NCBI RefSeq assembly: GCF_000143535.2
Contig: NC_037317.1
Span: 124,001 to 188,000, forward strand
Direction: 5' to 3'
Length of the DNA: 64,000 bases
From: Botrytis cinerea B05.10
Taxonomy: Eukaryota > Ascomycota > Leotiomycetes > Helotiales > Sclerotiniaceae
Part shown: positions 47,701 to 58,600 of the stretch, piece after piece
How the letters are laid out: each line of letters opens with the position of its first letter
How positions within the stretch are numbered: position 1 is the stretch's first letter
Program-made: the position numbers and the translations under genes
Notes under the pieces: model-generated
The model's input: the letters and a program-made list of their open reading frames with translations, nothing else
The model's database searches: none
Told to the model about the DNA's origin: nothing

Positions 47701-49296
47701 ATCTTATTAATAAAATAAACTTTTATTGAAAAACTAATAATAATTTATTATCTTTTGAAAATTCATTTTATATTAGAATTTTCAAAGTGAAGTTTTTAAA
47801 ACAAATTTATTTAATTATTAGATTTATTAATATAGATTTATTAAATAATATTAAAAACTCTTTTTTAGAATTTAAAAAAGTTTATAAAATAAGAATGAGA
47901 TATTAATATATTATGAAAAGCAAATTGTAATGATTTAAAAATGAAAAGGAAAATAATAAATCTAATTGTGAGTTTATTAGATTGAGAATAATAAGATATA
48001 ATAAAAGGAATGTTTTTTCTATTCAAACTTTTAAATAATAAAATCAATACACTTTTATTCAAGAAATAATATAAAATATTAATAATTTAATAAAGTTAAT
48101 CCAATATATTATTCTTTTTAAAAACAGATTTTTCAAATTCATTAGAATTTATAATTATATTCCTCTTTAATTTTATAAAACCTTTTCAAAAGTCTTACTA
48201 AACTATTATAAAAACAATAGAACCTATTTGATTTAATAAAATAGAAATATAATAGTAATCTAGAAAACCAGTTATTATATTCAAATTCTAATTATTATTT
48301 AAGAGTTTTAAAAAAGTTTAAATATTTTATAATATATTAATGATAATATATACAATATGAGAATATATAATCAAAATTATAAACTCCCTTTCTTTATTTG
48401 AATTTAAAATAGCGATTAATAATATAATAAAAACTACAATGGCGATATTCAAAGTAAATAGATTATTCTAAGAATTATTAAATCAATTATTAACAATATT
48501 AAGGGATAAGAATAAAGCAATCGATAATGAATTGATATAAATCTATAATATGTTTTATAAGATTATTAATTTTATTCAATTTGAATATCAAAAGAAAAAT
48601 CAATTCCTTTATAAATTGCAATTTATAAATCCTTTTTTATTTAATTTCTTTTTAAAGAAAAATCTTTATTATCTTAATATATTAATTATATCGGTAAATC
48701 ATTATTTTAAAAACATTCTTATTTTCTTAATTATTATTTGGAATAAGATATTAAAAGATATGAATTTGATATAAGAGGTTTATATTGAAAATAAAGCAAG
48801 GAAATATTAAAAAACAAACTTTCTTTTATTTGTAATAATAATTATATTTAGTAATAGAACTTTTATTAAAATAACAAAATTTATTATTAAAAAAAATAAC
48901 AATTTGTTTAGAATATTAAAAGCAAATAGAAATAATTAATATAAAAGGGATTATTACAAATCAATCAATAATAACAACCGAAATAATAGATTACAATGTA
49001 GTTATTTTTATATAAATAAATAAAAAAGAATAATCTAATTATAGGAGATATATTAAAAATAAAAAGACCCCCCTTATAGAATTATTAATAATTTATTAAT
49101 AAAATAATAAGATATATAAGAATATTACTATTTACTTATTTATTATTTATAATATTTAAATAAAATTGAAATTGCTTTTGAAATATAGTACAGAATTAGA
49201 TATATAGTAATATAACAATGTAACCCATATTCCAAATAAACAATACAAAAGAAAGCAAACATTTTTTGGAAATGCGAAATATAAAAAGAGAGGTTT

Positions 49297-49479
49297 TATT
49301 ATAGAACAAAATGTGATTGGTTCAATTAAATATATAATAATAAATCTTTTAAATTTATTATGTATTGAATGGAATCTATATATATATAAATTATATAATT
49401 TGTATAGTTATAGAAAAGCAATAAAAAGTCTTGATGCTATAATATATTAATTGATTCATTATTATTATTCATCCTAATA
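49297..49479 (+). repeat. 3' LTR of gypsy copy B (183 bp)
   Basis: Starts tattatagaac, ends catcctaata; heavily C-to-T and G-to-A mutated compared with 42082-42264 but of the same length. Confidence 0.88.
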
Positions 49480-49484
49480 TTTAA

Positions 49485-50558
49485 AGTTTAATTACATTTC
49501 TAATATCTTTATATATATTAGAAGTAAGAGATTAGTAGAGTTTATAAATTATTATTATTATTATTATTATTTATAATTAAATCTCGAGCGTAGCGAGGAT
49601 CAGGGATTTGAGGGCTGGCCCTCATAAAGATTAAATAATTAAAATTAAAATTTTATATATCTTAAAAATAAGAAAAAAAGATAAAAAACTTCTATGAATT
49701 CACAGTCTGAAAAATTCTTTTTCCCCGACGGCTAGTATAAATAGTATTCAAATGATATTTCAATATATGTTCTAAACCTTTCTGAATATCTATTCATTTC
49801 TATTCAATGAGATGAATTCATCCTTATAATATAATAATATACCTTTCATTCGCGAGTCATCATGTTTTACAGCTACAGTTCCAACTATAGTATTTATAAT
49901 GTTCTTTTTTAGATTGGGTATAACAATTGAAGAGTAATAATTAATAAACTTTAAAGGATTTATCTTAATGAGAAGGAGTTGTTTTGATGATGAGGAAAAG
50001 TCGGAGGGGAAAAGAGAGGTCTTATATATTAATTATGTGTTGTAATTAAATCTTCCGAATACATATTGAACAGTGAAAGTCTATGCATAGTAGTTTCTAC
50101 GCGCTTTGAAGCATAGGCCTATAATGAATGCCAGCTCTGCATATCTTTTAACATCGGTTAAAGAAAAGGGGGGTGTGATGAAGGTTCGTGAATCAATGGT
50201 AAGGCCGATTCGTACTTATACTAGTACGAGTGTAAAAGATTTCGACTAAAGGCACAATAACCAATCATGATATTGAGACCTAATCGTACTCATGTAAGTA
50301 CTAAGCCTCATGGGGATTATTTATTCATCAGTTAAATACTAAGAACTAAACGTACTCATGCAGAGACATTAGTAATAAATTTGGAGGCAGAATTCTGATT
50401 CAATATATCCACTGTATATCCTTATTTCGATTCACTAGAATTCATAAAAGAATTACTTCTTTTTTGTTTCATTTAAGAATATATATGTAATTTTCAAAAG
50501 TATTTCGAAAAAAAGAATCGAAGGTTTCAAAAAGGTTTTGATTGAATAATTAACAGTA
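49485..50558. other. Spacer with ATT microsatellite and a small GC-rich island
   Basis: Contains (ATT)n at about 49548-49571, followed at 49583-49624 by a GC-rich patch with two short hairpins (CTCG-agcgtag-CGAG and GAGGG-ctgg-CCCTC) in AT-rich surroundings. Near 50210-50350 scattered 'gtact'/'tagtac' motifs repeat. No gene supported. Confidence 0.45.
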
Positions 50559-50750
50559 ATGGATTTTAATAGAAGAAATAATCTTGAAAATAAAATCAAT
50601 AATATTTTGATTGCTTTTCAAAAAAATCCATTACGGCTGAGGAAGATGAATAAAAAAAATGAAGATAAATGTGATAATATCGATGAGAAAGAAAATGGAA
50701 TTGATGAAATGCAAGATCTTATAATAGATCCCCGACTCCATGAAAATTGA
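50559..50750 (+). CDS. Small hypothetical protein (63 residues), doubtful
   Basis: A short hydrophilic frame starting MDFNRRNNLENKIN, rich in Asn, Lys, Asp and Glu, with no domain. It begins at an ATG and has gene-like codon choice compared with the surrounding DNA, but there is no second line of evidence. It could be an exon of a longer unrecognised gene or chance. Confidence 0.2.
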   Translation: MDFNRRNNLENKINNILIAFQKNPLRLRKMNKKNEDKCDNIDEKENGIDEMQDLIIDPRLHEN

Positions 50751-51446
50751 GGAAATTTCTAGGAGAAGGTGATGAGCTAGGAATTGTTTTTCTTCTTTCC
50801 TTTTCTTGTGTTTTTTGGGGGGGTAGTTGTAGTAAGCATTGTAAAAACCTTGAAGTCAGAATCGTACTCAATAAAGTACAAAAATTTCACGCCTTTGTCC
50901 ATCTTTCAACATTCTCAGAATCTCAACATTTCTTCTTTATCAGTCCTCGTTCAAATCTTCTTTTCTTTTTATCGGAACATCTACCGGTATACTAATTAGT
51001 GTGCCACATCTGTATCAAAAAGTCTCGACTTTACAACTCCGCCACCATCCAAAACCGATTCATCTGTTCAACCACTTGAACAGGGAAAAGTAGCATCGTC
51101 GATGTCTGATGATATACAACCTTCCTGACCATTTCATTTCCAAGATTGATCAAGTCTGGCACATTGTACTCAGCTCATATAGCCGCTCTTTTTAACAGAC
51201 TATATGAGGGGAGGTGAGATTGGGATAGTAGAAAGCACACGCGAAGTGGGTACATGTAAAGCCTCAGATAAGACTAAGGTGAGGTAGAAGGGACGCAGCC
51301 GGAGATTGAAAGACCCCAGAGCGCAAACAAGTTGGAGTCAAGGATGAGGAACAAACATCAAGGGGAGAATTCGTTGAAGAATGAAGTGAGGCTATTGCAT
51401 TAAGATAAGAAGACGAAAGAGCGCAAACTAACTAGCATTGAATAAA
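50751..51446. other. Spacer, no gene supported
   Basis: Mixed composition with a purine-rich stretch at 51190-51420. Overlapping short + frames at 50747-50999 lack a domain. Likely the 3' region of the minus-strand gene at 51447. Confidence 0.35.
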
Positions 51447-52970
51447 TTACATTTTGGTTAGCTTAGAAGCAGTACAATGAGCTTCCAAACTTTTCCGTTT
51501 TTCACAAACAGATTTGTTCTCTCTGCTATCACTATTACCCAGCTTGCTGAACTCTGTTAACACACGAGTAATGCAAACACCTTTCTGATCATAATACTCG
51601 TCTCGATTGCATCTCCTATCTAGAGCAGTAGTACGAGCAGCATCACCCAGCCTCATAAATTGCTTTAATGCCGGACCCATTTCGATACCATGATGAATTC
51701 CATTAGCCCATCGAATCAATTTGGCTATATCTGAAATGAGCCACGAATTTGTCTCCTTCCATAACCCGAGAGTGTTATCGGGGTCGGAATTGAGCGGGTC
51801 GTAGAAAAATAATGCAGAACACCAGAGTAAAGTAGCATCAAATAAACTAGTATCTGATATACGAACACAATTACCCAGGATTGAAAACTTGATGGTCAAA
51901 TGTTTGTGTTCGTGGACATTTGAGTTTATTCGTATCGCTGTTTGTATCCATTTCAACAACCTCGAATCAAGAGCTTGTGATACCTTGGAATTAAGAGCTT
52001 GTGATACCTTGGAATCATAATCAAGTTGCTGATTTAATCCCCGAGAGTCCAAGTTAGCGAGCTGTTCCTTGGCGAGCTGTTCCTCGTCCGAATCCACACC
52101 GAAGTTCATTTCGATATATCTTGGATCGTTTTCGATGTCATCCAAATTCACTTGAATATCTAACAACCCTTCACAGTCATGAGAGACAATATTGACCGAT
52201 GACGTTTCCTGTTCGAGGACTGGCAGTGACCGGGGAGCCTGCACTTCTGTAAATAGTTGAGGATTCCTGGTGTATGGTGGTAGCAGCGACATTGAGCCAA
52301 GTTTATTCCATTCCACCAATTCAGGCACTTGCTGAGTATATATCTCGTTGATATTGGTTTTGTGTATATCGATCGGGGAGTTACTCAAGCGATCACGAAT
52401 TTCTTCCAAACCCACCATCGCATAATCATTTGGCTTGATATATACAGTGAAGGTTTTCGTATCAGAGAGAGATTCGAGGCCACAAATCAATTCTTTTGAG
52501 GTGTAATTCCGGGGTTTGATGGTTGCATTTGCAGCATTATTTCCTTTTGTGACGATGAATCCTTTTGTACTTAGATCGAATTGTAAACAGATAACATGTA
52601 CTGAATCGCTGAGTCCAGCGTCGTGAATGGCAGAAGCATCGAGACGAGATAAACTACCAATATTCGATATTAAACGTCGCTTGGACGACTCTGCGAAGTT
52701 GGCGTCTGGGGGAACAACTAACAACATCTCTATCTTCTCCCTATCGCCTCCGAGTATGATTGATGCCTTGAGAGAAAAGTGAATGTGAATACGTCCTTCC
52801 TCATCGTGGTATGCAGCTAGGAAAAATTCGAGATTCTGCCCATTTCGCTTCAGGCGAGAACCTAGCGTACAAGGCGCACCCGATTGATCTTCCCATTTGA
52901 CAAACACTCTTTCGCGAAGAAGACAACGTAGTTTGAGTTTTTCGATCAAAATATTCGTTGGATTCGACAT
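51447..52970 (-). CDS. Hypothetical protein, 507 residues
   Basis: A long intronless frame that I do not recognise. The N-terminal half (about 1-170) looks globular, with alternating hydrophobic beta-like segments (EFFLAAYHDEEGRIHIHFSLKASIIL, EMLLVVPPDANF, HVICLQFDLSTKGFIV), suggestive of a beta-rich domain. The centre (about 300-350) is acidic and carries two short tandem repeats (EEQLA-KEQLA and SKVSQALNSKVSQALDS). The C-terminal part (about 350-470) is helical, with WCSALFFYDPLNSDPDNTLGLWKE, and the tail is basic. No signal peptide or membrane segment. Regular composition and length argue for a real gene. It stands between transposon-rich stretches and has no evident link with the metabolite cluster. 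Confidence 0.75.
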   Translation of the reverse strand: MSNPTNILIEKLKLRCLLRERVFVKWEDQSGAPCTLGSRLKRNGQNLEFFLAAYHDEEGRIHIHFSLKASIILGGDREKIEMLLVVPPDANFAESSKRRLISNIGSLSRLDASAIHDAGLSDSVHVICLQFDLSTKGFIVTKGNNAANATIKPRNYTSKELICGLESLSDTKTFTVYIKPNDYAMVGLEEIRDRLSNSPIDIHKTNINEIYTQQVPELVEWNKLGSMSLLPPYTRNPQLFTEVQAPRSLPVLEQETSSVNIVSHDCEGLLDIQVNLDDIENDPRYIEMNFGVDSDEEQLAKEQLANLDSRGLNQQLDYDSKVSQALNSKVSQALDSRLLKWIQTAIRINSNVHEHKHLTIKFSILGNCVRISDTSLFDATLLWCSALFFYDPLNSDPDNTLGLWKETNSWLISDIAKLIRWANGIHHGIEMGPALKQFMRLGDAARTTALDRRCNRDEYYDQKGVCITRVLTEFSKLGNSDSRENKSVCEKRKSLEAHCTASKLTKM

Positions 52971-54356
52971 GATTCATACCTATCTATAACTATAATTAGC
53001 GATTGATGAATATAAAAAAAGATTGGATTGGAATAATGTAAGCCCACACTTTACGTGTGATTCCCACCCACCCAGGCTATGGAGCAGCCTTGACTCTTGC
53101 TCAAAATGATGTGGAATTGTTATCCACAAAACCGAATGTATAAGTTGTTTTGGAGTTGTTCTCGGCGTAGGTGTAAATCCTGCTGAAAGCTAACACTTGC
53201 GGGGTTGTTCTAAGCAGCAATTGCACAAGGACTACCACGAGCAGGGTCGCCTCAAGCAGTAGATACAGCAAAGAACAACTCTTTTATACAACACGATACA
53301 GAAGCGATTCGGATTCGTTGTAGACGTCGTGCGATAGTGACAGAGGAGGGGTATAGAAATAGAAAAATAGTGCTTATATAATTGTAATTGATAAAAATGG
53401 GAGATGGTAATGGGAGATGGTAACGGGTGATGGTAATGGGTGATGGTAATGGGTGATGGTAATAATGGGTGATGAAAAGAGAAAGAGTAACTACCTGTAG
53501 GCTGACAGACTTTTTAGTAAGCAAGCCAATAGCCGAGGCTGACAACGCACATACCAGAAGGTGGATGCAACCACCCGCCCTTTAGTCATTCTATGCTTCT
53601 CTCCAGACCAGCAACATTTCCTATTGAGAAGAAATTCACTGAGTGCAAATCACCGGCATCTAGGTACCAATAGATATCTTCAAAGTTAGAATCGTGCTTC
53701 ACTAAGTACTAATCGTACATGAAATAAGCCCCTTCAACAAACTTATTCCGTAAGCAAATCACTCTCACCCATAAATAGATAAGGTGGAACCAACCCAGAA
53801 GAATAAATCCTGTGAGAGATAGAGAATATAATGACACCAAATCTTCTTATTCTCGGTCAATATAGTTTCATTCAATTTAGAGAATCTGTTCACCAAACAT
53901 CAGGCTGTGTAGCTCTGAGCTGGGGGAGATCAAATATACAATAAAAAAATTAATACAATTAATAGTCGATTTATAATCCTATTAAATATAAAAAAAGGGT
54001 GACAACTCTGTTTTGAGCTATTATCCGAAATTTTAAGACGCTATATAATATCATTTAATCTTTTATATTAAATAATCTAATTATTTGATATATATTTTGA
54101 TATTATTGAATTTTTTTATAAAAAAAAACAAGTATATATGACTATTAAAAACCAGATTTTTGATCATATAAACTATAACTCTGATTCTGGGAAATTCTAT
54201 TTTTTAATGTTTAAAATACTTCCTATATGAGTTCCGAGATATAAAGATTATATTTGAACTGCCCTAACTCAGGGCTATATAACAATGTATAGAAAAGTGA
54301 TTTCAAAAACTAAACAAAAACTAAATCAATTTGATGTGTTTGCTTGTCCTCGTTTG
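52971..54356. other. Intergenic region left of the intact gypsy element
   Basis: Holds the likely promoter of the 507-residue gene near 52971-53100, a 12-bp minisatellite at 53399-53474, and AT-rich sequence from 53935 to 54356. No gene supported; a 97-codon minus frame at 53252-53545 is largely made of the minisatellite. Confidence 0.4.
53399..53474. repeat. 12-bp minisatellite (GGTGATGGTAAT)
   Basis: About six units, the first two as gggagatggtaa and later ones as gggtgatggtaa, with one extra taa near the end. Confidence 0.85.
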
Positions 54357-54361
54357 TATAT

Positions 54362-54937
54362 TGTTACGGGAGCTGCCTCTAGGGTCACGTGGAAGTGTCT
54401 AGAGATCTCTCGAGGTGGTTTAGACTAGACTTCAAGTAGGAATTCGATAAGGTTGTAACTGGTTGCAATTCTCGTAACTATAGTAATGAAACTAATGGTT
54501 GTTGTCTTGAGCACGAAGCTCTACATTATAATGAAACCCATTCCCTTATATAGATCTTCGTCTCACTTGGACAGCTGGGACAGCCGGTCGCTCCTGGAGC
54601 GCTGTCGTTCCTGAGCTGTCCATCACGGGACACTAATCCCGTGACTCTTGGTGTCCTAGCTTATTGTTTTGTCCTGGGGCTAACCCCCTGGGATCTTACT
54701 AATATAACTTCGCGAAAAGTTTGCAAAGTTATGTTCGGTGTTTCCTAGGACCTATTGTCCTAGGAACTGTATCCTAAGATTCTAGGATATCCTATGACTA
54801 ATACTATATACATGCCTGAGGCTTTCCTTGGGTGCCTAGTGTCCCCCGGTATACTGCAGCTGAATCACTGAGGCCTATAATACCATTATAGCCTATACGT
54901 TGGTGATTCTACAGCCTGTTATTAATCCGTCGTAACA
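54362..54937 (-). repeat. 3' LTR (relative to gag-pol) of the intact gypsy element, 576 bp
   Basis: Starts tgttacgggagctgcctc and ends ccgtcgtaaca on the + strand. A TATA-box-like CTATATAAGG (minus strand) lies near 54551-54560. It borders the antisense frame, whose ATG is 100 bp away, so this LTR could also drive that frame. Confidence 0.95.
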
Positions 54938-55036
54938 CTATCCCCTTCTTAGCCTAGCGCTTGTCCCAAGCGTTTATATTAGTACGTCTTCCCTTTTGTA
55001 TATCTAATGATTGTGGTGTTTCTTCTTTTCTTCATT

Positions 55037-55612
55037 ATGCCTCCTCTGAATACTGACAAAAGAAAAGAACAAATCCGTCTTGCTCGTCTTGTTGAACAGA
55101 AAGGTTTCGAAATGCCTTCATGCTCATTGTGCGAACGCACTGGTCGCAAATGTATTGTTTCGCCTTCTGACTCTTCGCGGTGCAGTGAATGCATTCGTAG
55201 CAGCAAAAAATGCGATGTCCAAGGTCCATCTGAAAGTGATTGGGAAAGTTTGTCCCGACAGAAGGAGAGGTTGGATCAAGAAGAAGAAGAGGCTATGGCT
55301 AAAATCCTGCGATTGCGAAAGCAGAAACGTTTCCTGTTGAAACGTGAATCTGAAATGCTTCGTCGTGGTTTACGAACTCTCGATGAGCTAGTGGAGGCGG
55401 AGGAGAAGGAGAGACTAGAAAAGGAAAAGATTGAAAAGGAGCGTGTTGAGGAAGAAACAGCAAACGTTGATGCTGCGCCTACTCCTATTGATTCTTCTTC
55501 CTTCGATTTCTTCGATCCTTCTTTGCCTGAGTTGTCCGAAGCGGATCTTGAGGCTTTATTGGCAGGTGTGGGTACTTCAGGTGGAATGCCCGTAGCTTCT
55601 CAGGGCAGCTGA
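55037..55612 (+). CDS. Antisense retrotransposon ORF with Zn2Cys6-like cluster, coiled coil and acidic tail
   Basis: 191 residues from ATG 55037 (the frame is open to 55007). Six cysteines at 29, 32, 39, 49, 52 and 59 fit CX2CX6CX9CX2CX6C, the spacing of fungal Zn(II)2Cys6 DNA-binding domains, with basic residues between them (ERTGRKC, IRSSKKC). Residues about 70-140 form a highly charged helix (RQKERLDQEEEEAMAKI, then EKERLEKEKIEKERVEEE), likely a coiled-coil dimer. The end is acidic and hydrophobic (FDFFDPSLPELSEADLEALL), like an activation domain. The gene is opposite to gag-pol, overlaps its last 128 bp, and lies next to the left LTR. No stops, normal codon use. A DNA-binding regulator encoded by the transposon is the best reading; a zinc-binding RNA- or protein-binding role is also possible. 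The canonical lysine-rich first loop of GAL4-type domains is only partly matched. Confidence 0.7.
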   Translation: MPPLNTDKRKEQIRLARLVEQKGFEMPSCSLCERTGRKCIVSPSDSSRCSECIRSSKKCDVQGPSESDWESLSRQKERLDQEEEEAMAKILRLRKQKRFLLKRESEMLRRGLRTLDELVEAEEKERLEKEKIEKERVEEETANVDAAPTPIDSSSFDFFDPSLPELSEADLEALLAGVGTSGGMPVASQGS

Positions 55613-58600
55613 GATCTTCCTTGAGTTCCCATGTGTTTTCTGAATGTGGGTAGTCTAACCATTTGATCAAATACTTGACCTTGTTTCTGACGTATTTGCA
55701 GTCTAGTATTGTTTCGACATCGTATATGGCGTTTGGGTTGACTGGTTCAATTTCTGTAAATGGCGCATTTGGCGCTCCTGGTGGTGCTGGTTCGAGCAAG
55801 GATATGTGGAATACTGGGTGGATATTCATTGTGTCTGGTAATTTCAATCGATAATTAACCGTTCCTATTACCTTATCAATCTTGAATGGTCCTAGTTTCC
55901 TGTGGTCGAGTTTATTGCTTGGTCTCTTGGTTTCGATGTTTCGTCGTAGCAAATAAACTTTATCCCCCTCTTTAAGCGTAGGTTCCATACTACGTTTCGT
56001 ATTGTAGTACGCTGCTGTTCTGAAAGATATGAATCTTAGATCAAGAGCCAGTTGCTCTTGGAGATCTTTCAGCTGTTCGACTTGTACTATCGCTGATTCG
56101 GCATTAACTTCTTGTGGTATCGGGATTTTATACGCTTGTGGATTAAACCCAAAATTAGCTCGTGCTGGGGTGATTTTCGTGGTTTCCGTTTCCGATGTAT
56201 TATATGCGAACTGTGCCATGGGTAATAGCTCTACCCAATTGTCTTGTCGATAATTTACATAGCATCTAAGATATGCTTCCATTGTCTGATTGGTCCTCTC
56301 TGTTTGACCATCTGTTTGTGGGTGGAAAGATGTCGATAGCTTTCTCTTGATACCCATAAGTGCTAATAAGGTAGTCCAGAATTTCGAGGTAAAGAGCTTG
56401 TCTCGATCCGAGATTATCTCATCTGGTACTCCGTGTATGCTTACTATGACCCTTAGGAACACATATGCTAGTTGCTCAGCATCCCATGTTTCCTTGAATG
56501 GTATCATATATGCAAATTTCGTTAGCCTGTCTACTATATTGAGTATCGCGTCGTACTCAATTCCTGTAGTAGGATCCTTTGAGAGTGGTAGTTTGATCAC
56601 AAAGTCCCATGTGATGGACTTCCATGGCTGAGAAGGCATGTCTGGGGTCTGGAGCTGACCATACGGAGCATGTCGTGATGACTTGTTTCGTATGCAGGTG
56701 TCACAATTTCCAACAACTTCTTCAACTATCGTTCTCATTCGTGGGAAGTAACTGATTTCCCGTATTCTTGCAAATGTCCTTGCAATTCCTTGGTGTCCAT
56801 GTGCCGGCAACCCATGTTGTTCCGTCACAAATTCCTTGGTCATTTGACTCGGAATGTATACTTTTCCATGAAAGTATATGGTATCATTTTCTATAGTGAA
56901 TCCTGGTTCTATTGTCTTGCGTATGCGTGTGGCAGTAGCATCCTTGTCGTAGTGTGATTGGATCTGTTTCCTGAGGTGGTTGTCTCCCAACAGGTGTGTT
57001 GCTGCAAGCTGTGGTGCATTGTAAACCAGTGATTCGCCGTCTTTTTTGAATATAGCGTATGACTCGTACGTTTTGTTTTCTTGATATTCTGGTTTTCGGC
57101 TAAGAGCGTCGGCTCTAGCGTTTTCTGATCCTTTGACATATGAAATTCTAAAGTTGTAGTTGGCCATGGTCTCCGACCATCTGACCTGTCGTCTGTTTAA
57201 CTGCTTCGTTGTGGTGAAGTAAACCAAGTTCTTATGATCTGTATATACCTGTACTGTGTATTTCGATCCTTCCAAATATGCTCGCCATTCTCTAAATGCA
57301 TCGACTATTGCCAGTAATTCTTTGTCATATATCTCGTAATTTAACTCAGCTGGTGATAGTTTTCGGGAGTAGAATGCGATTGGCTGGTATTTTCCATTCT
57401 GGCCCGGTTGGCTCAGAACTGCTCCTATAGCGAAATCCGAGGAGTCCGTCTCCACTATGATTTCTTTCTCTGGGTCAAAAGTCAACAGTATTGGTTCTTC
57501 TGCCACTGCTTGCTTGAGCGTATCGAATGACTCCTGTGCTTTGGCAGTCCATTCGAAGCTTCCTTGATCTTTTCTGGTTAACGTGGTCAAGGGTGTAGTA
57601 ATCCCTGAATAACCCTTGATAAATCTTCTATAGAAGTTGACGAACCCTAGAAAGGATTGTACTTCCTTGATTGTGGTTGGCTGTTTCCATTCGAGCACTG
57701 CCTTAACCTTGTCTTTGCTCATCTTGAGCCCTTGGCTTGATACGGTGAATCCCAAGAAGTCTGTCTCTGTGACATGGAATTCGCATTTGCTTGGTTTGCA
57801 CAGCAAGTCTGCCTTGGATAGGCTTTCGAGGATGTTGCTAACGTCCTTAATGTGTTGAACCTTGTTGTTTGAATATACTAGGATGTCGTCCAAGTAGCAT
57901 ATACAGCAAGTATCCAAATATTGTGACAACACATTGTTCATAAGCCTCATGAAAGTAGCTGGTGCGTTGGTTAGCCCGAACGGCATAACTTGGTACTCGT
58001 ATAGCCCGTATCTTGTTTTGAAAGCGGTCTTCCATTCTTCGCCTTCCTTCATTCTGATCAAGTGGTAACCATTACGTAGGTCCATCTTGGTAAATATCGT
58101 AGCTCCGCCTAATCGATCTCTTAATTCCGTAGCTAATGGAAGTGGATATCGATCCTTCTTAGTGAGTGCGTTAAGCTTTCTATAGTCTACAACTAGTCTA
58201 TCGGGTCCATCCTTCTTGGGTACCCACATAGTTGGACTGGCCACTTGGGACGCGGATTCCCTGATCCATCCCTTGGCTAAATTGTCGTCGATGTATTCTC
58301 TGAGCCTTTTTAACTCATCGGCTGACATTGAATAAATTGGGGTGTGCACAGGCATCTTGCCTTCCTCCAATATTATCTCATGATCCCATGGCTTGTGTTC
58401 CGGTAAAGCCTCATGGATCCCTGGTTCTTTGAAAACATGTTCATAATTCTTGTACTGTTCTGGTATCGTAGGCTTTTCTTTTGCCTCGATTGCGATTTCG
58501 TGCCGTGTCGTTGGCTTCTGCATTTGTAGAGGAGGTGTACTGGCCTTCGCTCTTAATGGAGGACCCTGGACTGGGTGTCCTACGTCGCCGGTGTCGTTCG

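Larger units (their letters stand above)
42082..49479 (+). mobile_element. Ty3/gypsy LTR retrotransposon, copy B (complete, RIP-degraded)
   Basis: 183-bp LTRs at 42082-42264 and 49297-49479, target duplication 'tttaa' (42077-42081, 49480-49484), purine tract before the right LTR. Total 7398 bp, identical in length to copy A. The decayed RT core is at 44438-44781 (YLNNILIYF from 44744). Aligned stretches differ from copy A by transitions only, with no indel needed. The 5' LTR is the best preserved of the four and starts with the canonical TG (tgttacgggac). No intact gene. Confidence 0.92.

Noticed and set aside
53252..53545. 97-residue minus-strand frame with HYHHPLPSPIT repeats
   Set aside because: Mostly the translated 12-bp minisatellite; no domain.
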